A stretch of 64,000 nt of DNA from Heliocidaris tuberculata (GCA_025618425.1 CM046842.1:25455562-25519561); one strand, 5' to 3'. Counted from the first letter of the stretch, positions 23,601-31,984 are shown. Numbers and translations: made by a program. Notes: generated from the sequence alone by a model not told the origin.

Positions 23601-26319
23601 TTAAATGTAAAAGAAAAAGAAGATATCATGAAACCCTTTTTGTATCAAGATGAACAATTACAATAGGATCTGTAAGTATTAACTTGCCCCAAAGATATCA
23701 TTTGTAACACATTTTTGTAAACTTTGTGGCAAGATCATAAGGTTAGTGCAGTGGAACCTCGTTATAACAAACTCCTTGGGACGAAGGAAATTACCTCTTT
23801 ACATCGAAACCTTGTTATATCAGGGCTAAAAAAACAACAGAATACAAAGAAGTGGGACCGGCAAAATCAGCTTGTTATAACGAGAGTTTGTTAAAACGGT
23901 GTTCTTTATAACGAGGTTCCACTGTAGTACACTGAGGATTCCTTGAGATATAGTAACACATTCAAAGGCAAATTAACCTTGGCAATAAGATGATTTGTGT
24001 CAAGCAGAAAAATAAGAGAAACGGGAGCGTTTCATCGAGCGTTTTGTCAGTGATTTTTACAGACAAATTTGCTCTTAGCCAATCAGATGCGAGGATTTCA
24101 ATAGCTTATAACAGTTGTCAGTAAAAATCACTGACAAAGCGCTTGATGAAACGCTCCACTGGATGGTGAAAGTTTGAGAGAAATCGGACAAGGAATAAGA
24201 ACGTTATGGACGTTTCAAAAATGAGATCACTATATATATATATATATATATGCGAATCTCAAGTTTGGAATTTGGTGAGTCCATTGCGATATATTCCCCG
24301 GATATTTGTACACTAAAATACCATTAATTTGTAGTTGTCTGCCACCACATCTCAGTGACATTACCTATTCGGCCAATTTGAAATTTCCATATACATATAT
24401 TTATTATATACATGTAGTGATTACAAAATTTCAGAAATTCATGACTTTCTTATTTTATGTTCAATTTCGTTCAAACTTTCACCAGTCTGCTTTTCTGATT
24501 TTTCCTCTTTCTTTCAGAACAACTCGCCATTAAGGTCAGATTTCCCTTTAAAATTGCATGTGTTTATTATTTTCATGAACATGTTTCTAATAATTTATTG
24601 TATTTCCTTCTTTTTAAATTCAGCGGGTGTTTCATGGGGCAATCATCTTCCACCTCCTGGCTTCACTCCTTCACAAATCAGACCACTAGCACAGAATACA
24701 GCTGAACCACACACAATTACAGAAAGTAAGTTACCCCTATCCACTAAATGGATCAGTCCAGTTCCTCAATAGATGTGCATTATTAATGGGTTGGTCCATT
24801 GGAGTATATAGGGGTGTTGCAAATCAGATAATTAGCTCAAAATACAGCTGAACCACACACAATTACAGAAAGTTAGTTACCCCTATCCACTCAATGGATC
24901 AGTCCAGTTCCTCAATAGATGTGCATTGTTAATGGGTTGGTCCACTGGAGTATATAGGGGTGTTGCAAATCAGATAATTAGCTCAAAATACAGCTGAACC
25001 ACACACAATTACAGAAAGTTAGTTACCCCTATCCACTCAATGGATCAGTCCAGTTCCTCAATAGATGTGCATTGTTAATGGGTTGGTCCACTGGAGTATA
25101 TATGGGTGTTGCAAATCAGATCATTAGCTCAAAATACAGCTGAACCACACACAATTACAGAAAATAAGTAACCCCTATCAACTAAAAGGTCCTCATGGAT
25201 GTGCTTTGTTAATGGGTTGGTCCACTGGAGTATCTAGGGGTGTTCATCTTTAATGTTGCAAATCAGATCATTAGCTGAGAATACCGCTGAACCACACACA
25301 ATTACGGAAAGTAAGTTATCCCTATCAAGGCAAATGATCAGTCCATTCCCTCATATATTGTATTGTTATTGGGTAGGTCCATTCAAGTTTATAGATATGG
25401 TCACTGATATTGATGCAAATCAGACCATCAGCTGAGAATACAGCCGAGCCACACACAATTACAGAAAGTAAGTTCCCCCTAACATTGCAATGGATCAGTC
25501 CAATCCCTCATAGATGTGCATTGTAAATGGGTTGGTCTTTTGAAGCTTGTAGGGGTGTTCATTTGATAATGTTGCAAATCAGACCATTAGCTCAGAATAA
25601 AACTGAGCCACACATACTTACAAAAAGTTCCCCCTATCCCCCTAATGGATCACTCCAATCCATCAGAGAAGCAGATTGATGAAAGTTTGAACGAAGTCGG
25701 ACAAGCAAGAAGAAAGTTATGAATTTTTGAAAGTTGTAATCACTATGCATATGAGGATTTCAAATCGGCCGAACAGGTAATGTCACTGTGATGTAGCTGT
25801 GGACAACTCCCCCATTCGCTCTAACACAAAAAATGACTAAAATGTCACTTTTTTTCAAAATGCATTACTCAGTAGGATCTTTTTGTTCATGAGGACCTAT
25901 AACAATATTATGCTATCTCCAGTATATTTTGAGTACTGCCCCGAGGGTAAAAGCGCCTCGAAGAAAACCGCAAATTAATTATATTTTTGTGTACGACAAA
26001 TGGGAGAGTTGTCCACAAAAATGTCACAATTGACTCACCAAATTGCCAATTTGAGATTCGCATAGATGTAGTGATCTCATTTTTTCAAACATCCATAACT
26101 TTCTTAGTCCTTGCCCGATTTCTTTCAAACTTTCACCATCCTGCTTTTCTTATTTTTCTGCTTTCACACAAATCATCTTATTACCAAGGTTGGATTGCCC
26201 TTTAAAAAGCAATATCGAAACCAGTGATGCAAATCAATCACCAACTTCCAAGGAAATCGAGACTTTTAACTGTGTCTTCTTCTCTTTTTTTTTTTCTTTT
26301 TTTCACTCCAGATTTGTAG
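771..26319 (+). CDS. CNOT4: CNOT4, CCR4-NOT-associated E3 ubiquitin ligase, 20 coding exons
   Basis: The spliced product is a RING-type E3 ubiquitin ligase that binds RNA and associates with the CCR4-NOT deadenylase complex (family knowledge). Coding exons read from GT/AG sites and frame continuity: 771-797, 1267-1335, 3223-3335, 4596-4685, 5609-5669, 5993-6085, 6581-6745, 10536-10603, 11977-12201, 14906-15061, 16171-16384, 17082-17301, 17984-18109, 19456-19608, 20568-20740, 21335-21482, 22244-22354, 23134-23256, 24624-24725, 26312-26319. The total is 2,445 nt, i.e. 814 residues plus stop, and every phase closes. The start ATG at 771 gives a short MSTFDDPAE leader directly before the RING, as in other CNOT4 proteins. 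The N-terminal half is strongly conserved. The C-terminal half is Ser/Pro/Gln-rich. The tiny last exon (two residues plus stop) is the least certain part. Confidence 0.95.
1049..1187. repeat. MITE, GGGCCCTGTTTCATAAAACTTGTTATC family
   Basis: Inverted ends (GGGCCCTGTTTCA...TTATCAATAAC versus GATAACAAGTTTTATGAAA) around a shared core that includes CTCAGCCAAT. Better copies occur at 32119-32276 and 46687-46848, where both ends carry the GGGCCC motif. Confidence 0.7.
1336..3222. other. CNOT4 intron 2; old repeat material, no gene
   Basis: This 1.9-kb intron contains homopolymer runs (C run about 2079-2092, then T run to about 2118) and G/C-rich blocks near 2996-3110 with GGGGGCGA and its complement TCGCCCCC repeated on both strands. 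Reversed, the right block starts CAGCGTCGGAAAAACACGGG, which looks like the end of a hAT-type element, but I could not find its left end. Short ORFs here are shadows of repeats. Confidence 0.4.
3709..3872. repeat. MITE with GTTCGTTCAGATATGAAGCAG ends (AGGCGGTTTACCGC family)
   Basis: Left end GTTCGTTCAGATATGAAGC...GTAAACCGCCT and right end AGGCGGTTTACCGCTGCTTATGTGAACGAGC are reverse complements with few mismatches. A second copy, split by a nested insertion, lies at 32337-32628. Confidence 0.75.
5033..5336. repeat. Two adjacent foldback repeats in CNOT4 intron 4
   Basis: 5033-5166 folds back on itself: GACTGGGCTTGAGGGGGATA against TATCCCCCGAAAGTAGCCAGTC. 5182-5336 is a second palindrome with ends ATCAGACATCTAGAGC and GCTCAGATGTCTGAT. 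Both look like MITEs; no coding sequence is present. Confidence 0.65.
5366..5600 (+). repeat. tRNA-derived SINE, tail abutting CNOT4 exon 5 acceptor
   Basis: The head has an A-box-like GTAGTGGTCTAGTGG and a B box GGGATTCGAATCCC about 35 nt later, i.e. RNA polymerase III promoter elements of a degenerate tRNA. The body continues with TTTGGCAAGACATTAATCTAC and ends in ATAAGAAGCCATTATTATTG. The same family is found at 62940-63303. The ATT-rich tail runs straight into the exon 5 acceptor (AG at 5607-5608). Confidence 0.85.
6261..6452. repeat. Two-copy 96-bp tandem duplication in CNOT4 intron 6
   Basis: The block starting GAAGGTGAAAACCGGTCCAT at 6261 recurs at 6357 with only a few differences (CAAAGCTCATGAGC versus CAAAGTTCATGAGC). 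It has no exon similarity. Confidence 0.85.
7294..9151. mobile_element. Non-autonomous hAT-like DNA transposon, 1,858 bp
   Basis: Perfect 8-bp target duplications ATTATTAC flank the element at 7286-7293 and 9152-9159. The ends read TAGGGCTGGGACTAAAAACC and, reversed, TAGGGGTGGGAGTTTCGGGT, typical hAT termini. Subterminal GGGTACCCG and GGGCGGG(A/T) motifs occur at both ends. The interior has (GAT)n stretches about 8214-8360 and no transposase, so the element depends on a relative. It sits in CNOT4 intron 7. Confidence 0.85.
9551..9786. repeat. Foldback MITE with arms of about 65 bp
   Basis: The left arm GGGATGGTTTCTGAGATTCA...GATTTTAGTGAAA is matched by the reverse complement of the right arm (TTTCACTAAAATCGAGATAA...CCACCCCAGG). 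It lies in CNOT4 intron 7. Confidence 0.75.
9985..10465 (-). repeat. tRNA-derived SINE, minus strand, with (TAA)n tail
   Basis: Read on the minus strand from 10465, a tRNA-like head has GGTTGGCTTAGGCGG (A-box region) and GGGTTCGAATCC (B box). The body ends in a long (TAA/ATA) tail, seen on the plus strand as the ATT microsatellite at 9985-10120. It is a different SINE family from 5366-5600. Confidence 0.75.
10745..11188. repeat. MITE with TGGGTCATTCCATGAGGTTG ends
   Basis: Left end TGGGTCATTCCATGAGGTTG and right end CAACCCTGAGGAATGACCCA are inverted repeats of about 35 bp (both extend into GGGGCAAAAATT). A second inner inverted pair is TCCATGTAAC / GTTACATGGA. Confidence 0.8.
11440..11782. 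repeat. MITE, ACTGTAAATTCAGAAATATTCGCG family
   Basis: Same family as 394-584, with ends ACTGTAAATTCAGAAA and GCGTTTACAGT. It is flanked by degenerate TTAGGG-like tracts (AGGGTTAGGC at about 11782). Confidence 0.65.
11977..26319 (+). CDS. CNOT4: CNOT4 exons 9-20: low-complexity C-terminal region
   Basis: Exon 9 continues KHQEYEQKLLHDLL and then becomes Thr/Ser/Asn-rich, with a TTTTTTHNHT run. Exons 10-12 are Ser/Pro-rich. Exons 13-14 carry the recognisable block DWQAAFGFAPEPK...EDDLGFDPWQ...ADLLEKEL, conserved in CNOT4. Exon 16 encodes TWQDGLRALLPNINISFG, exon 17 DSWVGSPTGSSW, exon 18 EKPHWLESLQNLTETDSP and exon 19 SWGNHLPPPGFTPSQ, which resemble the long vertebrate isoform. The last exon begins at 26312 after a pyrimidine-rich acceptor and stops after two residues. 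Diverged partial copies of exons 12, 13, 14, 16 and 19 lie in the neighbouring introns and are listed separately. Confidence 0.85.
12910..13160 (+). pseudogene. THAP zinc-finger domain, frameshifted
   Basis: The reading frame starts MPQRCVIAGCSN, continues ...LHLFLKDPNIRRKW and ...VNWKGPSD, then is lost by a single-base insertion near 13063-13068. It resumes in the next frame with CSEHICAEDFLD...FGIKKRPSLKQDAIP. This is the C2CH layout of THAP domains (C-x4-C ... W ... C-x2-H) with the usual FGIKKR-type tail. Such domains bind DNA in P-element and Kolobok transposases. The frameshift and missing downstream region make it a relic. Confidence 0.8.
13590..13732 (-). pseudogene. Acidic fragment with RPYLFEPDMSDSD motif
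   Basis: Read on the minus strand this stretch is open for about 48 codons: TEEIKEELGARPYLFEPDMS followed by a Ser/Thr/acidic segment. A YxFEP motif after an acidic stretch occurs at the N-terminus of several cysteine-rich invertebrate proteins of transposon-rich families. The cysteine region that would confirm this is absent. I regard it as a decayed coding scrap inside the TTAA element. Confidence 0.3.
14110..14234. repeat. Short palindromic MITE (GGGGCCGGTTTCTTGAA ends)
   Basis: The left end GGGGCCAGTTTCTTGAAACA is inverted at the right as GCTTCAAGAAACCGGCCCC. Confidence 0.75.
14420..14780. repeat. MITE with AATACGGTGCGC ends
   Basis: AATACGGTGCGCATCTATCA at the left and TGGTGGCGCACCGTATT-type sequence at the right (ATAGGTGGCGCACCGTATT) form inverted repeats that extend about 45 bp to ACAGGCC / GGCCTGT. 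It is in CNOT4 intron 9, just before exon 10. Confidence 0.75.
15628..16117. mobile_element. Long foldback T2/Kolobok-like MITE, arms about 200 bp
   Basis: TTAA at 15624-15627 and 16118-16121 flanks termini AGGGGGTACCCAATGCTGAA and TTCAGCATTGGGTACCCCCT. The two arms are near-perfect inverted copies over about 200 bp (including GCTGTGTCCCAATTTCAGCT / AGCTGAAATTGGGACACAGC), separated by a loop of about 70 bp with GCGCGC motifs. It ends 53 bp upstream of CNOT4 exon 11, so the pre-mRNA should form a long hairpin in intron 10. Confidence 0.9.
17310..17800. repeat. (GAT)n microsatellite clusters around duplicated exon pieces
   Basis: Long runs of GATGATGAT and GGTGATGGT variants at about 17310-17460 and 17572-17800 fill CNOT4 intron 12. 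They surround truncated copies of exon 12 and exon 13. The acidic or His-rich ORFs that cross these runs are artefacts of the repeat. Confidence 0.9.
17460..17550 (+). pseudogene. Truncated copy of CNOT4 exon 12
   Basis: This matches the last 91 bases of exon 12 (17211-17301): LFGGNGF...RHTPAAPIPGMPQQN keeps the frame and is followed by a GTAGGT donor. The upstream sequence is GAT repeat with no usable acceptor, so it is unlikely to be spliced as an exon. Confidence 0.85.
17780..17895 (+). pseudogene. Truncated copy of CNOT4 exon 13 with lost acceptor
   Basis: WTAGNELLPVDGHSTDWQAA mirrors exon 13 (WTAGSELLPMDSHTTDWQAA). The upstream pyrimidine stretch is also copied, but the exon 13 acceptor TCTAG|AATGG reads CATCG|AATGG here, so the AG is destroyed. 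The copy ends abruptly in GAT repeat, before a donor. Confidence 0.85.
18303..18533 (-). pseudogene. Reverse-transcriptase fragment of a non-LTR retrotransposon
   Basis: On the minus strand, DYSSAFDTISQDILLQRL is followed by ...NDTALNWLRSYITNRTV and, after a frameshift, RGVPQGSVMGPMLF. These are the (D/L)xSxAFDT and GVPQGSVxGPxLF blocks of CR1/L2-type reverse transcriptases. There are two in-frame stops and a frameshift; the YxDD block is absent. Dead 5'-truncated copy in CNOT4 intron 13. Confidence 0.85.
19744..19849 (+). pseudogene. Diverged copy of CNOT4 exon 14 with lost donor
   Basis: ELQFNLPAKI...GFNNHSQLFVPVQRHGRPG mirrors the 3' two-thirds of exon 14. The donor CCAG|GTAAAT of the real exon reads CCAG|GAAAAT here, which removes the splice site. 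It is preceded by a purine-rich AG tract (about 19660-19743). Confidence 0.9.
19863..20066. repeat. AGGTAAAGTTGAGTTCTGG-type inverted repeat (TTAA family)
   Basis: Ends AGGTAAAGTTGAGTTCTGG and CCAGAACTCAACCACCTTCT are inverted, with CTGTCTCAAAGCAATTG inside. Pieces of the same family occur at about 12400-12590, 27340-27700 and 58198-58510. Confidence 0.65.
20195..20490. repeat. Polypurine (GA-rich) tract in CNOT4 intron 14
   Basis: About 300 bases that are almost entirely A and G on the plus strand, ending in (GA)n just upstream of exon 15. A shorter tract lies at 19660-19745. A complementary polypyrimidine tract occupies intron 17 (22915-23110). Confidence 0.85.
21214..21265 (+). pseudogene. 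Copy of CNOT4 exon 16 acceptor and exon start
   Basis: The sequence CTAATTTGCTTGTTTCAG followed by AATGATAATATTCATTTTAT repeats the true exon 16 boundary (acceptor ending 21334) 94 bases upstream. The acceptor AG is intact, but the exon-like part loses similarity after about 25 bases. Confidence 0.8.
21612..21980. mobile_element. T2/Kolobok-like MITE, TACCAATC family (AGTGTACCAATCACC)
   Basis: The right end is intact (GATTGGTACACT followed by TTAA at 21981-21984); the left end is degenerate (AAGTATACCAATCGCC). It shares its interior (GGTTCTATGTCGATATG, GTGGAACC) with the copies at 50627-50991 and 51504-51852. Confidence 0.75.
22556..22672. repeat. GC-rich GGTGGC minisatellite block in CNOT4 intron 17
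   Basis: A sharply GC-rich island: GGACCCCCTACTCCAGGGAG, then (GGCGGT)n-like sequence, then GAGCTCCCTGGACCCCCTGCC, ending at a GTATGT donor-like site. GGACCCCCT occurs on both sides. One frame is open across it, but the phase expected after exon 17 gives a stop, so I do not call an exon. Confidence 0.5.
22915..23110. repeat. Polypyrimidine (CT-rich) tract upstream of CNOT4 exon 18
   Basis: About 195 bases dominated by C and T, including (CT)n and a C run. It ends about 23 bases before the exon 18 acceptor and is far longer than a normal polypyrimidine tract. Confidence 0.85.
23749..23924. mobile_element. Pogo/Tigger-like MITE, CAGTGGAACCTCGTTATAAC ends
   Basis: Left CAGTGGAACCTCGTTATAAC and right GTTCTTTATAACGAGGTTCC ACTG are inverted, with TA next to the right end. 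The interior contains CCTTGTTATATCAGGGCTAA. Further copies: 29391-29551, 31729-31899, 32377-32553, 32829-32997. TA targets and CAGT-initial ends fit the Tc1/mariner-pogo group. Confidence 0.85.
23965..24547. mobile_element. T2/Kolobok-like MITE (AAATCCAACCTTA family) with nested MITE
   Basis: The right end reads ...GGTCAGATTTCCCT followed by TTAA (24548-24551). The left end AAGGCAAATTAACCTTGG is degenerate. Nested inside, at 24023-24158, is a second palindromic MITE (GGGAGCGTTTCATCGAGCG / CGCTTGATGAAACGCTCC). It ends 76 bases before CNOT4 exon 19. Relatives: 25660-26201, 58543-59126, 63530-64000. Confidence 0.75.
24624..25640 (+). repeat. Tandem array derived from CNOT4 exon 19 (seven units)
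   Basis: The real exon 19 donor (GTAAGT at 24726) is followed by six further copies of the exon's 3' half, with donor-equivalent positions at about 24872, 25018, 25164, 25311, 25468 and 25627. The first spacings are 146-147 bp and the later ones 157-159 bp. Each copy keeps variants of QIR..A.NTAEPHTITE. Copy 2 has an in-frame stop. Donors read GTTAGT (2, 3), ATAAGT (4), GTAAGT (5, 6) and GTTCCC (7). Units share GGGTTGGTCCA...GGGGTGTT spacer sequence. Confidence 0.9.
25660..26201. mobile_element. T2/Kolobok-like MITE (AAATCCAACCTTA family), left end lost
   Basis: Nearly identical to 58543-59126 from CAGAGAAGCAGATTG onward. It ends ...GGTTGGATTGCCCT at 26201, followed by TTAA. The left terminus is replaced by the last unit of the exon 19 array. 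It ends 110 bases before the last CNOT4 exon. Confidence 0.8.
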
Positions 26320-28426
26320 CATCTTAACAGTAAATTGTGACGTAACGAGTAACAGAGCCCACGTCCATGACGACAAATATTATATTCATGCGTGCTGATG
26401 TCAACTATCAAGGTCAAAGAGTATGACCTTTGACCCGCTGTTTCGATGCCATGTCTGCTTCCATATTTGAATTGTGATTCTTTAATTTATTTGATTTGTT
26501 TTCTTCTTCCGTTCGTACGTGCTGTTCTGATATATGATTGATACCTGTATGATTTCTAGTAATGTGCCCACTGTTATGGTGTCCAAACTATTACGAAATA
26601 TATTTCTTTGAACACTGCAGTATCTTCATTATTTACGTAATGTTGTTTCCCCTTATGTAATACTTTCGGGGAACAGGCCATAGCTCATGCTGCTCATATA
26701 AGTACACATATAATGTACTTACAAAGTAAAAGTCCCTTCATGATTCATTGATTTGCGTCTGTAAAATCAAACTAAATACTTGGCACATTATTGGCCAGAG
26801 TAGAGTACCAGAGTGTTGGTCCTATTTTGACTGAACAATCCCTAACTGCTGTCTCAGAATAAGACTACATAAATCTGTTATTCCACTGGGACATTGTATT
26901 TCTTAATGAATTATGAATATATGATTATTAAAGTTTATTTCCCACCCCAATCCCCCACCCCCCCAAAAAAAAAAAAAATCGTAAGGAAAATGTCCTTGAA
27001 ATACATTCGGAAGACAAAAGGGCTCCCTCTTTAGCCACATTGTAAACAACAGTTCATTTTATAATCTAACATACTGTACAACATGTTTTCATTGGTATAG
27101 AAACACATTGAAAGAAAGTATGTGTTGCTCTATAAATCATTCCATGCCAATAGCATGTACATTTGTGTCAACCCATTTCAGTAAGTACTTCTCGAAAAGC
27201 GTTATCATTTACATGTAAGCATCCTTAATCGTATTGTCCTCTAAGAGATCTGGAAAAGGTAGAAAATAATTTGTAAGCTTTCTCATTCTTTTTATGTTTG
27301 TCTGGAAGATTATAATAGTCCCTCACATTAGGGCCGAATATTCATGTTTAGTCCCATATACACATTTCTGTGTGCAGTGCATGTGACTCTCAGGATTGAG
27401 TCAATTTCTTATCATTTTGGTGATTCTAAGACCAATACAGCATACACCAATTCTTAGGTGCTATATAATCAACCTTTCACGATTGCTTTGAGACAGTTTC
27501 TTTTTTCAATTCAATCTCATATTGAACCAGAACACAATTTTACCTTTAAGCTTGAAATGTTGCATGCTGAGAGCAGCGAGGATGTCAACTCATATCCTTT
27601 AAACATAAAGTTGAGTTGTGGTCATGCAATTACATGGTGAAAGAAAACTGTCTGGAAGCAATTGTGAAAGGTTGATTATACAGTACATATGAATAAGCCA
27701 GTTTGTAATTACAATTTGGGCATATGCACTTATACATGTACAAGCTTATCTGCAGATAACCTTGTACTCCAGACTAGCTTTTACAGGTGAATAGGCTTCA
27801 ATAGCTTTTGTGTGTATCAGTGGGCCTTTTTCCAGTCTAGATCATTCATACATGAGAGGAAAATAATTATTTAAAATTTCATTTTCAATTCTGAATCTCC
27901 AAATTTGTGGCACAGTAAGAGTTGAACAGTCCCTGAATCAGGTAATATAGCAAATTTAAGAAAATTCAATCTTGCTTAGAGCAATCAATGTGTGGCATAC
28001 AAGTTTGGTCCAAACTTATTTGGCTGTTTCTTGTCATAATTCTAATACGAGGGCAGTTGAAGGAACGTTCATTCAATGGTATTCTTCTAAACTGCCCCCC
28101 CCCCCATTTTTTGAGAGAGCTCATAACTTATTTTCACCCTCACCGTAACTCAACCTCTGTAACACACAGTTAACGCTCTTCTAGCTATGAATAGCTAACG
28201 TGTTCCTCAGTATGAAAATCATTTTGTGGAGTAGGCCTTTTCTTCCATTTTCTTAATTGATATCCTGGTTTCTGTAATGCATCCTTCATAAATGCCCCCC
28301 TTTTCTGAATAAAGCTATAGGGCTGGTTACATTTGTACGATAATGATAAGATTTTCAATTAAAGGTTACACCCTGTGGTGTGTATGTGTGAGTAAGCTCA
28401 TGACTGTTCATAATAGGGCAGCTGTA
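26320..28426. other. CNOT4 3' UTR and intergenic start; repeat at 27340-27700
   Basis: After the stop at 26317-26319 there is at least 1 kb of non-repetitive sequence, probably 3' UTR. AATAAA at 28308-28313 is one candidate polyadenylation signal. 27340-27700 contains two inverted pieces of the AAGTTGAGTT family (GTGCAGTGCATGTGA... and AAACATAAAGTTGAGTTG). No other gene is seen. Confidence 0.4.
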
Positions 28427-29227
28427 GGCCTGTCTTCATGAAAGGTGTCTAACTTAAGCCCCCGCCTAAGTGTGTAGATTTAGGCCCCCGAATTATGGAG
28501 AGCCGAATGTCACCCTCTTTTAATCCTACAAAATCACCATAGTTCTGGGACTAAATATGAATACAAAAACCGACATAATAGAATGGATATCTGATGCTCA
28601 TTTCATGTCAAAATGATTTTGTTTCTTTATTTTGTTACATAAATATAGTAATTTATACGGGACTTAGGGGTTGACGAATGGCCTTCCATAAACCAGTGGC
28701 CTTCCATAAATCAGTGGCCTAAGTTAAGCCCATCGATCTCTACCCACTGGATAAAGCAACGCCCTCAACATTTGATGCGACCCGGCGCGACGCATCGCCA
28801 TGTTTGGGCTCACAGAAAAACAATGCTGCAATACTACTTCAATACAATTTTATGCATTTTTAGAATCAAATAATTCAGCACTGTGAAGTCTTTTCCATGA
28901 ATTAATTGCAAAACCAGGCAAAACAAGTGTATCCTTAAAAATTATAGAGGCGATTTCATGTGACAATTAGTATAATGTCTTTTATAAGTAAACAATCAAA
29001 TAACGTATCTTTCGAATAGGAGTACACTGGGTTCATACACAGCAGACGATTTCCCACGCTATGTCCCACGCAGTCCCGCGTACTGTGTTTGAGTGAGGGC
29101 TCCTAATTTTGGTTGTGCGGGCGCCTCAACTGCTCGCATAGAGCCGTGCGTACGATGCGATATCCATGTAAATGGAGATCGATGGTTAAGCCAGGTTTAA
29201 CTTAAGCCACTTTCGAGAATACGGGCC
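28427..29227. repeat. Long MITE-like repeat, GGCCTGTCTTCATGAAAGG ends
   Basis: The left GGCCTGTCTTCATGAAAGGTGTCTAACTTAAGCC-like end resembles the reverse complement of the right end (ACTTAAGCCACTTTCGAGAA...GGGCC). Both include CTTAAG. The interior is unremarkable. Confidence 0.5.
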
Positions 29228-29390
29228 GAGTGCACCATTAATGAAAAATCTCTTTATCGGACAAATCTGACGAGCCCTTAAGACTGATAAATGTAAACTG
29301 CATTTTACATTTTTTTATTATATTCATTCTCATTTTTATTCTTGATACATGTACTGGTAGTTTGTCTGTATGTGACTCAAGCTACGTGTA

Positions 29391-29551
29391 CAGTTGAACC
29401 TCGTTATAAAGAACACTGTTATAACAAACTCTTCTTTAAATGGTAATTTTACTAGTTCCACTTTTTTTTTTTAGCCCTGATTTAACGAGGTTTCGATATA
29501 AAGAGGTAATTTTACTGGTCCCAAGGAGTTTGTTTTATCGAAGTTCCACTT
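29391..29551. mobile_element. Pogo/Tigger-like MITE, second copy
   Basis: CAGTTGAACCTCGTTATAAA at the left and TTATCGAAGTTCCACTT at the right, preceded by TA. Interior AGCCCTGATTTAACGAGG as in the other copies. Confidence 0.8.
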
Positions 29552-31728
29552 TATTTTAGAGAAGAACAAGTAACGACACAGGTTTATTTGTCAACGTTGC
29601 TGAACATATATATTTTGAAATATAAAGGATTTGGTAAGGTTTTATAAATACAGGCCCTTGAGTTAACTACCTTTCGACACGTCACATATCGAGACCCAAC
29701 GTCAAAAGGGCACTGAATTGTACCGTTTTTCTGGACTTAACTGTACATTGCTTTTAAAATGCCCTTCTCCAAACCAGACTGTTGACCCAGTTATTGAAGT
29801 TTAAAGGTATAATGCCACTTAAGTTATAGGCACAGGACATATGACAGAACATAACTGAATGGTTTATGTAGTCTGCTAGAAAAGAAAGATTGTTACATCA
29901 TATTATTAAACTCTGAGGTATGCGAACTCGACAGAAGTTATATTCTGTTTTCTGTTACTGCTTTTGAAATATCTATTTAAAGTTATGATTGCTTAGTTGT
30001 ATTTTAATTATTTTTTTTGATGGCATAGAAACGAATTTATACCCTTCAACATTTTAACAGTGAAGTGCATTGCATTAGAATAAATGCAGGTTACTGCACT
30101 TGGTTTGTTGCAGTTTGGGCAAATTTTGGCAACATAATACCTTAGTACATCCTTTTTTGTTTAGCGTCATTAGCGAACAACTTCTATCTGTTCTGTAGTG
30201 CTGTTTGACATGAGCCCTCGTACACGAAGCTTTAGCATATACAGTATGTGAAGTAGTTTCCTGGAAAGATTTTTCTCCTGTTTTAGTGGGAGGGGTGTGC
30301 CTGGACAAATCTTCCCAATTTTAATGGAGTGTGGGGCTATTTTGAGGTTCAGGTGATCTTTTGCATAGTATTTTTTTCCCTTCTAATTATTGCTTTCCCC
30401 CATGTATCCAAAAACCATGGTAGGTTATGCCAACTGATTATATCAAAGATTTTAGGGCAGAGATATGTATGCCTGCTTTGGGGTTTGAATTGTTCAGTTA
30501 TTATATATTACAAATTTGTAGTTTAAATTGTTAAGTATGGAGTCTGGGCATACAGTTATTCAGGTTTCATAAAAGGACCATATTACTATTTCCTTAATAC
30601 AGAGGTATAACATGATTATCTTGGAAAACAAAGTTATGCTTCAAGATTTCTCAAATTCATGAAATAACTGTCGCTAACATGCTTGCTTCATAAAAAGCAA
30701 ATTATAGTCTCTCCTTTGTTGGGTGGATATCAACCCGGATCTTCTGAAAGAATTTGAGATCACATCTAGATACTTTTGGTCGCTAATGTTTGAACATTTG
30801 TAACAGTTAATTTAAAGTATGTGTAATAACCCTTTGAAAGCACATAGAGTAGGCACCATACAATAAAAGAATAATAACATTATTTTCAGACTCCCTTTTT
30901 TAATCTTCGCTGGAAGAAATGGATTGTTTACAGACTGGACGGACAGATGAAATTTTAAATTATTCAATGACGTACGACCGATATGTTCTATTTATCTCTG
31001 AATATGTATTCTCTATTAAATGCAGTGTAGTTAAATGGTATCAATTTTTTTTTAGCATGCTACAGTATAAGGACTATATAAGTTGATGGCATGAGTGAAT
31101 ATCAGATGCTACACAAGTCATGTGTATGCATTATAAGATAAACGATGACAAAAAGAAGAAAAAAACAAATACTCTATGAGAATGAAGTCATATTAAAAAG
31201 AGAACTGGGAAAATATGAACTCACTGATTTCTGTGCTCTTTTTTTTTACATGTATTTTTTTTTTATTGTCATATTGTGACTTTCAAATTTTGATTCAATC
31301 TCACCCGTTTTTTTGCATCTCTTTCCTGTGTTTTTTCTTCTCTTCCTTGTCCTCTGCTTTTCAGTATTTTCTTCAACCTTGTTTTAGTTCAGAATTTTTC
31401 TTATGGTTATTGTATACCTGAATCTTTCTCTACTGCTTTTCTGGCAGTAGAATTAGAGGATGGAGTACTCATGAGAGAAACTGAGAATTTATGCGGTCTG
31501 GGTTTCCAATGTCATGGAAAGTCATGGAAATTGATTGTGGGTTTGGATCGCGTGTGGCTGTGGCAGCTTTCCATTGTAAACATGAAAATATCACTGTGTG
31601 GTATTTGTACGCCGCTCGAATGATGCACTGCAACCCATACCAGAGTGGTAGGCCTACTTATTGGGTCATGGAAATGCTTGGAATTTAGTTTTCAAAATTT
31701 CTGTGGGAACCCTGTATATATACATGTA
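29552..31728. other. Intergenic stretch with no supported gene
   Basis: AT-rich, mostly unique-looking sequence. AATAAA at 30862-30867 (CAATAAAAG) could be a distal CNOT4 polyadenylation signal. The short ORFs show no domain and no splice context. Confidence 0.4.
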
Positions 31729-31899
31729 CAGTGAAACCTCATTATGAAGAACACTTGTAACAAACTCTCGTTATAACAAGGTGATTTTGCTGGTCCCACT
31801 TCTTTGTATTATTGTTTTCTAGCCCTAATATAACAAGGTTTCGATTTAAAGAGGTAATTTCCTTGGTCCCAAGGAGTTTGTTACAACAAAGTTTCACTG
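31729..31899. mobile_element. Pogo/Tigger-like MITE, third copy
   Basis: CAGTGAAACCTCATTATGAA ... ACAACAAAGTTTCACTG; TA precedes the left end. Confidence 0.85.
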
Positions 31900-31984
31900 T
31901 GTATATACATGACATATCATACGAGGAGGAGGAGAATGAAGTCGAGATAGAGATGCAGAGATCGTATGTTCGCTACTTCCAAAT

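Noticed and set aside
25236..25311. Unit 5 of the exon 19 array as a functional exon
   Set aside because: A TCTAG acceptor-like site and GTAAGT donor exist, but entry at that AG puts the sequence in the wrong phase and there is no pyrimidine tract.
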